A stretch of DNA of 64,000 nt from Nemopilema nomurai. Taxonomy: Eukaryota > Cnidaria > Scyphozoa > Rhizostomeae > Rhizostomatidae. Below, piece by piece: positions 23,401-33,642 of the stretch (position 1 is the stretch's first letter; each line of letters begins with the position of its first letter). The stretch covers positions 310,001-374,000 of the forward strand of contig ML133374.1 of the NCBI GenBank assembly GCA_003864495.1. Reading direction: 5' to 3'. The position numbers and the translations under genes were made by a program. The notes beneath the pieces are model-generated. The model had not been told where the DNA came from, made no database searches, and worked only from the letters and a program-made list of their open reading frames with translations.

Positions 23401-25724
23401 ATCGAGCTGAAATAAAGATTGTTACAAAACTGAATAATAAGGTTTGTGGCCCTTTTGAAGCTGATGTATTGCACAAACCTAGCTGGAATCCATCCCTCTC
23501 ATTAACCAGCTGTCTGCTCAGGTACACCCCTTCATGCATTGCCTTCTTGTCACATTGGTATTTATTCCCTAGCACCTTCAGCCTCTTCAACTGCATGCTC
23601 TCGTGCTGTGTTGCTTTGAAGCGAAGTATCTCCATGTTTATGTCAGAGCAGAGAGTGGAGTCGATTAGTCTTATTTGTGCTTCATTTTTGCGGTCCACCA
23701 GTCGGATCTTCTTACCAATAATTTGAAACTGCCCATTACTCTCGTCGCTGTCTGTACTATATGAATGGTTGCCTTTAACAAGAGCCTTTTGATGTGTTGG
23801 TGTTTTCTCCATCGTTAACAGCAAATAATACCTGAACACTATCCACAGTATTCACCTTAAATAGCTTTTAATTAATGGTGCTGTATCTCGTTGTTGCTGC
23901 GAGAGTTGCTGCAAGGGAAACGTATTACTAGAGGGTCCGTTGTAACCGGTTGTAATCTTCTCATACAAGAAGATGATACAAAATCTTCATTTGTTCTTCA
24001 ACCACTTCTCTTCCGTTTCAATTACTCCATATACAACGTCGTTTCTATGAAAGCAGACCAATTCATACATACCGTCAAACTACGAATTATGTCCCAGAAC
24101 TAGAAGAAATCAGAGTTCAAGTCTCAATTTTATGGTCGCTTGAAATATATGGAGTTTACCTGCAGGATTGTCCTTCCAACCATCAAATTTTGAAAGTCAG
24201 TTGAAAGCAAAATTTTGAAGGATACAAGTTTTAGGTTTGAATTTGGGATGATTGGATTTCTTTATAATTATTGTTTTTGTGTCGTTCCTAGACGCCGCTA
24301 TATTTCTTTACGAGTGCTACTGTGGAATGGAGCATTATTTTTCTGGTGGAATCACTGGTTTTGTTTGTTCATATCTCTAGTTCTTCTAAAGGGATAGCAT
24401 GATGATTTTTCAAAATCACCTTTTGCCATTTTTATGTATCCATGACAAGTTTCCTACGCCTGGAGACAAGAAGAGATGTGTCCTTCCTACCTAAGACATT
24501 TTATCAGTTATAAGGTCAATGTTTGTTCATACTGGCGATTCCTGTTTACAGTTTCATCAGCATTTGCGAGAAATTTGCCATTAATTTCTAAATTGCCTCC
24601 AAATTTTCATTAACAACCTTTTGCTTTTCAGCGAACAGTCTCCGTTTTTTAAGATTTACGCCAATAGTTGAACGTTGCGAGCAAGATTATAGTTTTGTAC
24701 CTGTCAGTCTGCACGCTTCCTTCGAATCCTTCTTTCTGGTCGGCCTTCGAATTTGGCTTGCTACTGTCACCAGCTTCTGATTCGCTGTCCACGGGATTTT
24801 CGGCCAACTCGTAGATCTTTTATTTGGGTTAAGACTTGCAATTAGTTCTTCTAACGTTTAGCTGAAGCCCTCATTAGAGCTGAAGCCTTCAATTGAGCGT
24901 CGAAACTGCTTTCGAATTCCAGTTCAACCTTCATCTGTAGATTCAATTTTCCGTATTTTTATGGATATTTTGAGAGAGACTTAAAATCGCAGATGAATTA
25001 TTCCCGTCTGAATCTTGCCTTCGCTCCCATTGATTCACTGCTTCGTCTATCAAATCCTGCTGTAGCAGAAAGACATTTTCTCAAAGAGCACCTGCCCAAA
25101 CATCAGGAATTCAGCAAATGCACAAATTAAGAAACTTTTCTGCATAATATTGCTGCAAAGATATTTTGACTGAGTTTAAAACTCATGCATTCGGACACCT
25201 GGTTTGAGCATGTTCTCACGAGAAAATCGAGCACCTTGTCATTCATTCGCTGTTTACACAAAAAGTCTCTGTGCTTGGCAAGTAGGCTCGGGGCGAAGAT
25301 GTAAAGAGAAGATATGGCTGATCACTAAAAGTTCAAGAGTGTTGCGAAGTTTTAAGTTTGGTGTGGCCTCGATTTCTAAAAGCTTCACACTCTCGATAGT
25401 ATTTCTTGAAGTAAGCAGCTGCTTCAAATCAGTGGAACATGCTTTTTCTTGTTGTATTTAATGGGTGGCGTTCAAGCATTTGGTCTCATTCTGGCATTAA
25501 CATTGGCATCGATTAACTTGTTTTGATTGTTTTAGGGATTTGACTCTAATGGTGGAAGAGCTTGGAGACCTGATCTATTCGTTGCTGGAGAAGGCCATGG
25601 ACCCAGATACCGCTGGCCGAGTCACCGGAATGCTCCTCGAGATGGACATTGCGCAGCTGCACGAAAGCCTCTCTGATGCCAGCCTCTTCTCCAAACACAT
25701 CAAAGATGCAGAAACTGTTGCAAG
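20430..25724 (+). CDS. Tandem MLLE (PABC)-domain protein, probably N-myristoylated; 3' end not found
   Basis: Exons 20430-20977, 22210-22461 and 25536-25724 join in phase 2 each time, giving 329 residues plus an unplaced 3' exon. MLLE domains are the C-terminal peptide-binding modules of poly(A)-binding protein and UBR5, which bind PAM2 motifs. Four repeats are visible. Residues about 11-67 have ERVTGIVV, 108-163 have QKVSSELLKL, 204-260 have ELITGILMQQD, and 272-329 have the intact signature RVTGMLLEMD. Repeats 3 and 4 each occupy one symmetric phase 2-2 exon, as expected from exon duplication. The start MGAGSSH fits the N-myristoylation consensus, so membrane attachment is plausible. No RRM or HECT domain is present. 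An overlapping 14-codon upstream frame starts at 20410. A possible last exon at 27021-27114 lies in a transposon-like segment and is doubtful. Confidence 0.82.
22058..22171. mobile_element. Short MITE, TIR CCGTAAATCCTC, TA target duplication
   Basis: TA-CCGTAAATCCTC on the left and GAGGATTTACGG-TA on the right form perfect 12-base terminal inverted repeats flanked by TA. The interior is C-rich (repeated AAGCCCCC blocks). It is about 110 bases long and lies in the first intron of the MLLE gene. A longer relative sits at 33047-33404. TA duplication suggests mobilisation by a Tc1/mariner- or PiggyBac-like transposase, which is inference. Confidence 0.85.
22822..22827 (-). terminator. Polyadenylation signal AATAAA of the nested antisense gene
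   Basis: AATAAA reads on the minus strand about 10 bases past the stop codon at 22836. The spacing is very short but fits a compact 3' UTR. Confidence 0.5.
22836..25056 (-). CDS. Unrecognised gene nested antisense in MLLE intron 2
   Basis: Minus-strand exons: about 25056-24701 (donor GTACAA), 23831-23479 (donor GTTTGT) and 23266-22836 (stop). Junction phases are 2 and 1 and match. The first block reads through only if one base is added at each of three short homopolymers (TT at 24946-24945, AAA at 24859-24857, AAAA at 24821-24818). The corrected frame is coherent (ASALMRASA, TLEELIASLNPN, IYELAENPVDSESEAGD). Exon 2 has IIGKKIRLVDRKNEAQIRLI. Exon 3 is acidic and then Ser/Arg-rich (ERRRLSHRHSSFGSS). 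No known domain is seen. Everything lies inside the second MLLE intron (22462-25535). An alternative start is ATG at 23812, which would give 254 residues without any correction. Confidence 0.6.
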
Positions 25725-26585
25725 GTAACTGCGATGTAGCCAGTGGGACATTTGCTGAACCCTCTATCATCCTGTCGCCCCCAGCTGCCCCTATTTTGAA
25801 TTCAAATGATCACTATAGAGCTTTACTATGGTTGTATAGCAAAATCTATTTAAATAGCGAAGTTCTCTGTTATATTTCATCGTAATATGACCCCTGTGCC
25901 TCCTTTTTCTGGTTCCTCTCATTTGCTCTCCTACATAAGACCGAAGACGAAGGCTAGTCCCCAGTCGTCTATTTGACCAGCGTTGCCGCAATATTGTTAA
26001 AAACGGAGGCAAGTGTCCTAACGCAGGTCTATAACAGAATATATATTCGTGGCTTATTGTTATTTTCGAAGACGAGCTGACCCCCCTCCCCCATAAGACG
26101 ATCTTGATAACTCAAAGGTATGAATGATTACCATCTTGGTAATCAGCTGTCCAGTTTGAACATTTCTTCTCGCATCTTAGGCTTGGATACTGATCATTTT
26201 ATCTTATTTTATCATTCTATCTAGCTGACCCAACAGCCTAGCTTGTGTAAAGGGTTTTTGTTGATGTTTTTCCAGATTTCCTTTTGTGATGAGAGATTAT
26301 AAAGACCAACAGTTGGTACAATTACAAATTCAGAAAAGTACTATTTTTTTCTCAAATGATTTAGTTCACTAAGAATATCACCAAATTGTGTTTTGCTAGG
26401 CCAAATTATGTTTCCCTCTTCTTAACAAGGCCTCGTGTCCAATGATTACATGTGTTGCTATGTCAATGTGCTCTTATGAATTGTCTTTTCGTAGAACCGA
26501 GGCCACTCTTCAACTGTGTGCGCTCTTGGTTGTGCACTTTCCAAAATCTGGATATGCTAAGTCCTGTTCTAAGCGTCAGTCTTGC

Positions 26586-27395
26586 CCAGTGGCAGATTTA
26601 TGGGGGTGGGGGGGGGGGGGGGGGGTGGTACAACTGGGGGTTCTTCGCTGAGTGCTGTCTGGCGCCCCCTTTTTGAAATTTAACATTTAAAATTGATAAA
26701 ATTGTTTTGAACATTTCTCTTGAGAACAAAAAAGCCTCCTGGTGTCGCCCCATCGGCAGTTAAAGCCCTTGCTGAACGATAATTTTGCCCAAAAACAATA
26801 TCTTGAAGATGCACAAATGTGTTAAGGAAGTAAAATTCTCCCAGTCAATTTAACACCATTGAGATGTGCTGTCTGAACCAATGGTCACCCTTTTTCTTTT
26901 CTCCGCCGTCTATTACATCTAGAATGAATCCTCCCCTCCAAGATTTTTTCTAAAAATCAATAATCAATTACAACCTTCCAATTATCTTTTTTGAGCTGTA
27001 TTTATTTTGTTAAATTTCAGCACTGGTGGTGCATATCTAGCCATTCTAGAAGGCTCAATTAAGAAAAGTTTCCTCTGCTTCGGACCCAACCCGTGGGTCC
27101 TCCTATGTCATTAAACTGAATTCTTAGCCCTCCCAGGTTCAATGTTGTTAGACTGTCTATGAAAATAGATACTTTTAGCTATGTTCAGACTACAAAATCA
27201 CTGATTTGTACAATTGATTTGAAATAATTTTCATAGAACGTGAAAATATGACTTTTTTTATCAGGAGTTAAAGTTGGAAACTGTTACACAAAGCGTTCTC
27301 TCATAACAAATTTCTAAATTGTTTTGGCTCCCCTTTTATCAACTGACCCCCCTCCCCCTTCAAATTTTCTCTGGATCCGCCCTTGGCCAGGGCCG
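26586..27395. mobile_element. Probable MITE with G-rich imperfect terminal inverted repeats
   Basis: The left end reads CAGTGGCAGATTTATGGGGG followed by a run of about 18 G. The right end, on the other strand, reads CAAGGGCGGATCCAGAG followed by a G-rich tract. The ends are alignable but diverged, and the interior of about 800 bases shows no transposase frame. Boundaries are approximate. Confidence 0.4.
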
Positions 27396-27591
27396 CCTTC
27401 CTCGTTACCTATAATTAATCAGGCTGCAAAATTGAAGCACGCTAAAGCACTTCTCCACGACAAGTGGAAAGCCCGCTAAAGCACTTTTTCCTCAAACTTG
27501 TCTATTTTAATATTTAAGTTGATTAACCTATTGGCTGGGAAACGCCTGCAATTAAAGTGATATGATTCGTAGAGAGGGCGGGAAATTAAGC

Positions 27592-27661
27592 GACCCGAGC
27601 GAGACTCGAACTCAAACCCTGACTTTGTACGTCAAGTGCCCTACCACTGAGCTATCGGGTC
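27592..27661 (-). tRNA. tRNA-like sequence, probably a pseudogene or SINE head
   Basis: On the minus strand, GACCCGA and TCGGGTC make a perfect 7-bp acceptor stem. GCTC...GGGC makes a D stem, TTGAC/GTCAG an anticodon stem, and GAGTTCGAGTCTC a T arm with a mismatched base. The anticodon loop reads GTACAAA, which would give ACA, a rare choice. The T stem is imperfect and the length is only 70. It is tRNA-derived, but I doubt it works as a tRNA. Confidence 0.45.
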
Positions 27662-27943
27662 GATGACAAAGTAGCATAACAATGCACCAACCAATAAATA
27701 GTTCGCAACTTGCATTGGGTAACTATCAAGTTTCAGTCGAACTTCAAGGAACCTTAGGCTCAAGGAATTCCTTATTTGCAGTGATAGGAAAACCTCCAGC
27801 TATATATAAATGTACATGCAACACGTGTCATCCGGATCTGAAAATTATGCAACATAAAACAAGTTTCACCGGTAACCTGATGTGGTGTTGTGTCATGTGC
27901 GATGTGGCCAGATTCACAGGAGGTTCTCACGCCGAAGTTCTTC

Positions 27944-28294
27944 TCACATTTTGCTGTTGCTACTTTTTCGTACGTTAAACTTTATCTTTGGAAGAGCTGG
28001 GTCTTTACGATCTTGACATGACGATTTGCCACTAAACATGGGGAAAAGTCGATGTTCCTTTGCTTTTATGCCAATGACACTGAAATCTGGCTCACGGGGC
28101 CACAAAGAGACAATTATTGCACCTAAGAAGTACGACTGAAGTAAGCTTTTGCAAGCACCTTTAAGCCCTCCACCCTCCTCCGTACACTTCCGAATGTTGT
28201 CGATGAACGAGTTCTGTGAAGGCGGTAAATGACTGGAATATAGGACTGCATTTCTTTCAGTTGATAGATGAAAGACTACATTTCGGTCAATCAA
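27944..28294 (-). other. Unassigned open frame
   Basis: A 116-codon minus-strand frame includes LLQSYFLGAIIVSLWPREPD and a basic end. It is downstream of the ankyrin gene on the same strand, and a splice link was not found. A plus-strand frame (27682-27978) lies next to it, overlapping its end. I cannot decide whether either is coding. Confidence 0.2.
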
Positions 28295-28844
28295 TTTCGT
28301 TTTAACTAAGCCCGACTCGTTTTTTATATTTATATTAAGTTTTATATTCTGCTTACCATTATTAGTAGAAAAACCCGTTACGCTGGAATTTGTTGTTTAA
28401 GCCAGACCAGTTTGGCATGGCAGTAACTAAATTACGATTCCATTGGCCAACCATTTACTGAATAGGAGATTCCCTTTGGTTTCAAAGCTCCTTACTTTCG
28501 GTGTGATGGGTCATTATCAACAGCTTAACCTTCTTTGTGCGGAGCTTCTTATTGTTAAAGCAAAGATGCTTGTTAGTTTGCAATGGTGCGTTGTTATGTT
28601 CAAAGTCGATTATAAAAGAATAGTAGATGTATGGTATATAGTGGTGGGTTAACATAACTAATTTACAAGTATTTGAATACGGTAAAAGCAGTTTGGTTGT
28701 AGGCGTTCACCCTCACTGCTACATTCATTCTCAAACATGCTACTAAAGTCAAAAAAAAAAGGGCTTTCGGTTTCTGTTAACAACCAAATGATATTATTGC
28801 TTTTAGCAGGCAAAGTAACGCCACAAGATTTGCTCATTGCCACT

Positions 28845-29954
28845 TTACAACTGCTGTTTCGGGCCATGTGATACTTTCGGAAGCTTCAGTTTGAGACGAC
28901 TTTTTGGTGACTGAGATTCATTCGATCCACAACTGCTTTCTGGGGTCCTCGTGCAAAGCTTTTGTAGTTCTGTTTGTAACGGCGAAGGAGCTGTGGCTCT
29001 GTTGTTTTCATAACTTTGAGAATCGATTATGGCAATGGTGGGTGTGGCCCTTTCGATAGAAATTGAGGCCCCCTTTTGCGCGAACCCCTTTCGGTACGTA
29101 CTGCTTCCTTGCATGGCACAGAGGCCTAACAGATATGAGCAGATGAATTTAGAACTCTGCCCTGGCTCGTAGTTTGGCGCAGGAGATGGGGAATAAGATT
29201 CTCTCCTGGTCTCCACTGTACTGTTGTCGGGAACTTTAATCAATGGTAACGCAAAAGAGGTTTCTCTGGAGAGCGTCTCGATAGAATAGACATCGTTAAA
29301 GCCGGTTTGTTCCTCCAAAACCGTAAGCGCAGGCCAATCGGAGGGACGCCGACTCGTTGAAGCGCCCTCGAAAACCGCGCGGTCTAGACGCGAGGAGGAC
29401 ATGTCCCTGAGTATGATGTCGGCCGCGTACACATTGCCGCATTTCACTGCCACGTCGGCTGCATTCTGACCCGCGTTGTTCCTTCTGCTTGAGGATATGC
29501 TCTGTCTTGCCATGGCAGTCATAATTCTTTGCACAAGGGCTGGTCTTCCTTGAGCGCCTGCATAGTGCAGCGCAGTGTTTCCCTTTGAATCAGCCCTGCC
29601 TACATCCAGCCTCCTTGGGTAGTTGCTCAGAAGGAAATTTACTACGTCGAGTTTATTGTCAATGCACGCCAGCATCAGTAATGTCTTTCCGTTTTTATCC
29701 AAACGGCTGACGTCTTGTTGGTCCAGAATCTTTCGTGCCAGTCGCTCCCTCACCCTTGGAAGGGTGGTGGGGATCTTGAATACTGCTGTCAATGCTTGGT
29801 ACACCTCCCATAGACTTTCTTTGTTTTCACGTTGAATTCCCGCCTGCATTTTCTTTTCATCCCTGCTATCCTGATGTCCGGGGTTATAGGCAACTCCTTT
29901 TCTAAGCTGTATGGCGTCTGGCATTTTCGATAAACCACGCGAACTTTTCACCAT
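28845..29954 (-). CDS. Ankyrin-repeat protein, single exon
   Basis: An uninterrupted frame of 369 residues. ATG at 29954 is chosen because an in-frame TGA lies a few codons upstream. The N-terminal part has a helix-rich segment (LWEVYQALTAVFKIP), then three ankyrin repeats (about residues 85-185): NGKTLLMLACIDNKLDVVNF, KGNTALHYAGAQGRPALV and AGQNAADVAVKCGNVYAADI. Ankyrin repeats are protein-binding scaffolds. The C-terminal half is disordered, Ser/Pro-rich, and ends in a basic stretch (KSRLKLKLPK). The layout (three ankyrin repeats then a long disordered tail) resembles small adaptor proteins such as the ANKRD34 group, but orthology is not shown. The lack of introns is unusual for this window and could mean retroposition. 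Confidence 0.8.
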   Translation of the reverse strand: MVKSSRGLSKMPDAIQLRKGVAYNPGHQDSRDEKKMQAGIQRENKESLWEVYQALTAVFKIPTTLPRVRERLARKILDQQDVSRLDKNGKTLLMLACIDNKLDVVNFLLSNYPRRLDVGRADSKGNTALHYAGAQGRPALVQRIMTAMARQSISSSRRNNAGQNAADVAVKCGNVYAADIILRDMSSSRLDRAVFEGASTSRRPSDWPALTVLEEQTGFNDVYSIETLSRETSFALPLIKVPDNSTVETRRESYSPSPAPNYEPGQSSKFICSYLLGLCAMQGSSTYRKGFAQKGASISIERATPTIAIIDSQSYENNRATAPSPLQTELQKLCTRTPESSCGSNESQSPKSRLKLKLPKVSHGPKQQL

Positions 29955-30094
29955 TTTGAAGCAAAGCACGACAATATGGACTCAGGTTCACATTGCGATC
30001 CACGATTTCAGAGTTCTTGGTATTTCCCTTAAACGTCCTTGCGTTTGTGATTGTCGTCCTTGAAAATATTTTGCTGGTAGGTTTCAACAATTAC

Positions 30095-31080
30095 TGAAAT
30101 GCTTAATGTTTGAATCTCATGTCAGGCAAGATAATCACCAGCTGATTAGGAGTAACCAGTAGGTTAACTTCACTTGAGAAGATCTCAAGTTAATCAAACA
30201 TGACAACAGAAAACCTGATCTTTGATAAGTAAGACTATTTAGAGAACGCCAAGTTTCAAAGGCAGAGCCTCACAAACATCGTAAATTCTTAATTGCCAGG
30301 GAATTGCAGATAAATGTGTATTGCATTGCGTTCTGCTCTTTGAAATGTCGACACCCAAGGTGCCATCTCATCAACCCGCCTACCTTGTAATTGTCAATCG
30401 TGCTAAGAAAAAATTATCAATTCGCCTCTTTTTGTCAAATCAAAGGCTTGCCTTTGTTGTGTAAAGCGAGACTATCTGTTGTTATCTGTCTGTATGCATT
30501 ATTCCTTATGTGAATACAGTTATTTTTCATAAACGGATAATAGCAAAAAATATATGAAGAAATTTAGCAACTTCTCAGAATCAACGATAGCAAGCGTAGA
30601 AATTTAGATTGAGTTTAAGGATGCTATCGTCTTAGGTCCTGAAGGATTTTATGTGCAATCAATAAATATTCTATTTACTTAATCAATAAAGTTTTGGCTA
30701 TTTCTCAAGTTACCTACAGTCACTTTGACAAATAAATAGCTAGTAATAAATGAATGAATGATAAATGACAAATAATTCGAGAATATGCTGACTGTACTTT
30801 GGACGCTGGAGTGGCAAAAAATGATTTAACTTCCACCAAGGCCAACATCTATCGAGAGAATGATACATCTTTTAAAATAAAAATAAAAGTCCTGATCACC
30901 AGTCAATTGTTTTGCGGGGAAAAGAATTGCACAAAACCTCTCGACATCTGACTTGGCCTTTTTTGAAGGAATGCGTAACAAAAATAAGTTAGAAAGTCTG
31001 TTTTGAATAAGGTACGCTGTATGGTAGTCGTGACAAATAAATCGACTCGTTGGACTCGTTTCTATATTTTCCAAGTGGAA
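30095..31080. other. AT-rich region with no gene seen
   Basis: No exon, repeat array or RNA gene could be supported here. It lies upstream of the minus-strand ankyrin gene and would hold its promoter, but no core promoter element was clear. Confidence 0.5.
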
Positions 31081-31117
31081 ATGTTGCTACAAGATTTAAG
31101 CTAAAATGTTAGGACTA

Positions 31118-31372
31118 AACTAGCCCCCAAAACCCCGCTGCGCGGGCTAAACCCCTACTGTGCATGCGAAGGATGGCGAGTCATTTTTCGTTGACAACTT
31201 TCGTTTCAAGTGTGCGGTGCGTGGCTGTGCATTACGTCATTTTTGCTCTCGATGTGAGGGTCTTGTCTTGCCGAGGCTAACATGTCTATTTTGTTTATAG
31301 GGTAGTTTTAAGGGGCAATTCCTTTTCCACAGAAGGGGTTTAGCCCGCGCAGCGGGGTTTTGGGGGCTAGTC
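31118..31372. mobile_element. Inverted-repeat element with 36-bp termini
   Basis: The left end starts CTAGCCCCCAAAACCCCGCT and the right end is its reverse complement, about 36 bases each. The interior has no coding frame. A 37-base direct repeat (GTTGCTACAAGATTTAAGCT...) occurs just left of the element (about 31082-31118) and again about 40 bases past its right end (about 31412-31449). This is a non-autonomous DNA element, perhaps nested in an older repeat. Confidence 0.75.
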
Positions 31373-31459
31373 TTCTGTTTTACCAATATATTGTTTATCC
31401 ATGTTGAACGTTGTGTTGCTACAAGATTTAAGCTAAAATGTTAGGACTAAATGTTAGGC

Positions 31460-33040
31460 AGCAGCACTGTTTGGTTTGATTTCTTTTCCTACATCGAAAA
31501 ATCGTGCCTAACACACGAGAGGATTTGCAATATATAATGATGCACCCAATGCACAGAACAATGTTTGTTCATGACGTTAAGACCTCGATGTCTCCTTCAG
31601 GCTAGAGTCAGAGATAATGCATGAATAGCCAATTTTTCTCACTAGGCTAGTAGTTTTTTCGTTCATTTTCCGTCTTGGATGGCGACTTGGTGCGTTTCTT
31701 GAAAATAAACAATTAGCTACTCAGACACTGTTTACCCGGCTGCGGATGACATTTTGGTCCGAATCAAAACAGGTAGTCGGATCACTTTTCATCCTTACAG
31801 CGAAGGTGATCCGGACCCTGTTGTAATGAGGCAAGCCGTTTTTGATCGAATTCGTAGCAATGACTTGGCATTTGAGCGAGGCTGTACCGGCTTCAGCGTA
31901 CAAAATGAGCCAATGCACAATGTAAGCTTTTGTATCGGTTGTTCTCCACGCTGAATTCATCAGCTTCTGTAGCAGGTAATTTTTGTTTGGAATTGCACTA
32001 TGGTTACCTTTCTCAACTCGCAAAAATTGCAGTTGTTGTCGTGTATATTCATCCTAGTGCTACACAAAGCACTTGAGATTTCTTCTTCATTTCCCCTATG
32101 TTTGGCCTTGACAGTACCCCCAGCCTCCCTTTTTTGCATTTAATTTGTCACTTTTGATTTAATATTTAGAGCCACACAAATTTTTTCATCAGTCCAGATG
32201 AACTTTCTCGCAGTGCTATTTGTACATTTCCTTGCCATATCAATTTTCAAAAATTTAGCGCCACGGAACTTTACTGTGCTACACAAAATGTTTGGTTTGA
32301 CCATCAAGAGATGTCATGAGTGTGCTAACTATTTATAAAAGTAGGATATCTGCCGCACTGGATTCCCTGCTACAAACTTCAGATGATGCAACATAAGCCA
32401 ATCAAAGGCTGCGAAGGAGCGCTCCCGTCGTAATAACAAACAAGTATCCCACAATGCAATCGTCTTCACTTTGGTCACAGAAGAAGAAAATTCGAGTTTG
32501 CAGGGAAGGTCATACCTGCCGAGTAGAAGCCCGAAATTGGTATGTTGAATTGTGTATCTCACATTGAGGGACTACTTTAAGCCGTAAAATTGTCACTTTG
32601 CCTCTTATGTTGATAGTTTTAATGCAAGTAGGATTGTGATATTCAGTATTAAACCGAAACTTTGGTACGACATGGCGCTCTCAGTTTAGGCCGGCCATAA
32701 GCCATGTAGACCGGAATTATGAACGCGGTAACTGGAATTGGAGGATTAGAGACACATACTAGCAGGACAAGTCATTTAATGTTGTAGGTGTCTGCAAGTG
32801 GTCTTTGTAAGTTTATGAGAACCAAAATCTGATAGAAAGCTTTCTGAAATAGGAGTGCCCTTTATTTAATGAAATTGTTGTTAACAATGATTGTTAGAAT
32901 TAAAAAGCAGTGGTCGTTGTGTTGTTTAAAAGTATAATATAAAACTTAATGATTTATCCAATTTTCATATAAATGTAGAATTGGAGTTTTGGTAGCTGTG
33001 TTGCTAACAAAAATTTTGAACCTGTACAATTTCAAAAATA
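31460..33040. other. Intergenic, no supported gene
   Basis: Opposed open frames at 31721-32023 were considered but have no splice support. The remainder is AT-rich without recognisable structure. Confidence 0.45.
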
Positions 33041-33046
33041 CCTTTA

Positions 33047-33404
33047 CCGTAAATCCTCGAATAAGCCCCCACCCTAGAACTACAAATTTTCAATAAGCCC
33101 CCCTTCGAATGAGCCCCCCCCTCAATTTGTTGATTTTTGACTCCTGAGGTTGCCTTTGGCATTTTAGTGAATTATCACAAAAATTTATATTTTTGTTAAT
33201 AATTTAATCAAATGTTACTTTATACTTAGGCTATTTTTTATATTATGAAAAGAAATAAATTTCATAAATTATATTTTTATGTGGCATGTTCCAAAAAACT
33301 TTATAAGCCCCCCCTCAAATAAGCCCCCCCCCCCTCGAATAAGCCCCCATCCAAAAATGTCAAAAATAAATCAGCCCCCAGGGAGCTAATTCAAGGATTT
33401 ACGG
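33047..33404. mobile_element. Long form of the CCGTAAATCCTC MITE
   Basis: TA-CCGTAAATCCTCGA on the left and AAGGATTTACGG-TA on the right form the termini. C-rich subterminal blocks with repeated AAGCCCCC flank an AT-rich core of about 180 bases that the copy at 22058-22171 lacks. It sits about 240 bases upstream of the LENG8 start codon. Confidence 0.85.
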
Positions 33405-33642
33405 TATAGCTAAAAGAGGTAGCAAAAACATTAGAAATGGAATTTGACTGATGCTTTGCATATGTATGATTTGCTTTGCTAAAAGTTGACAACAGCTTTC
33501 AGAGAAAACAAGTATTAAAAATGATGTGAACTGAAAACATTGTTTTCTCATTCATTTAAGCCAAATTATGAGTTAAATCATTAACAAATCGCATTTGTCT
33601 AGAGCCAAGAAAGATTGCAACAGACAATACCAGCTTTCCAAT

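Noticed and set aside
27021..27114. Possible last exon of the MLLE gene
   Set aside because: The phase and acceptor fit, but it lies inside a probable MITE and its translation is low in similarity to anything; kept only as a note.
27592..27661. Functional tRNA
   Set aside because: Mismatched T stem, odd anticodon loop and short length; more likely tRNA-derived.
31721..32023. Opposed 66- and 100-codon frames
   Set aside because: No splice sites or known motif; possibly an old interspersed repeat.
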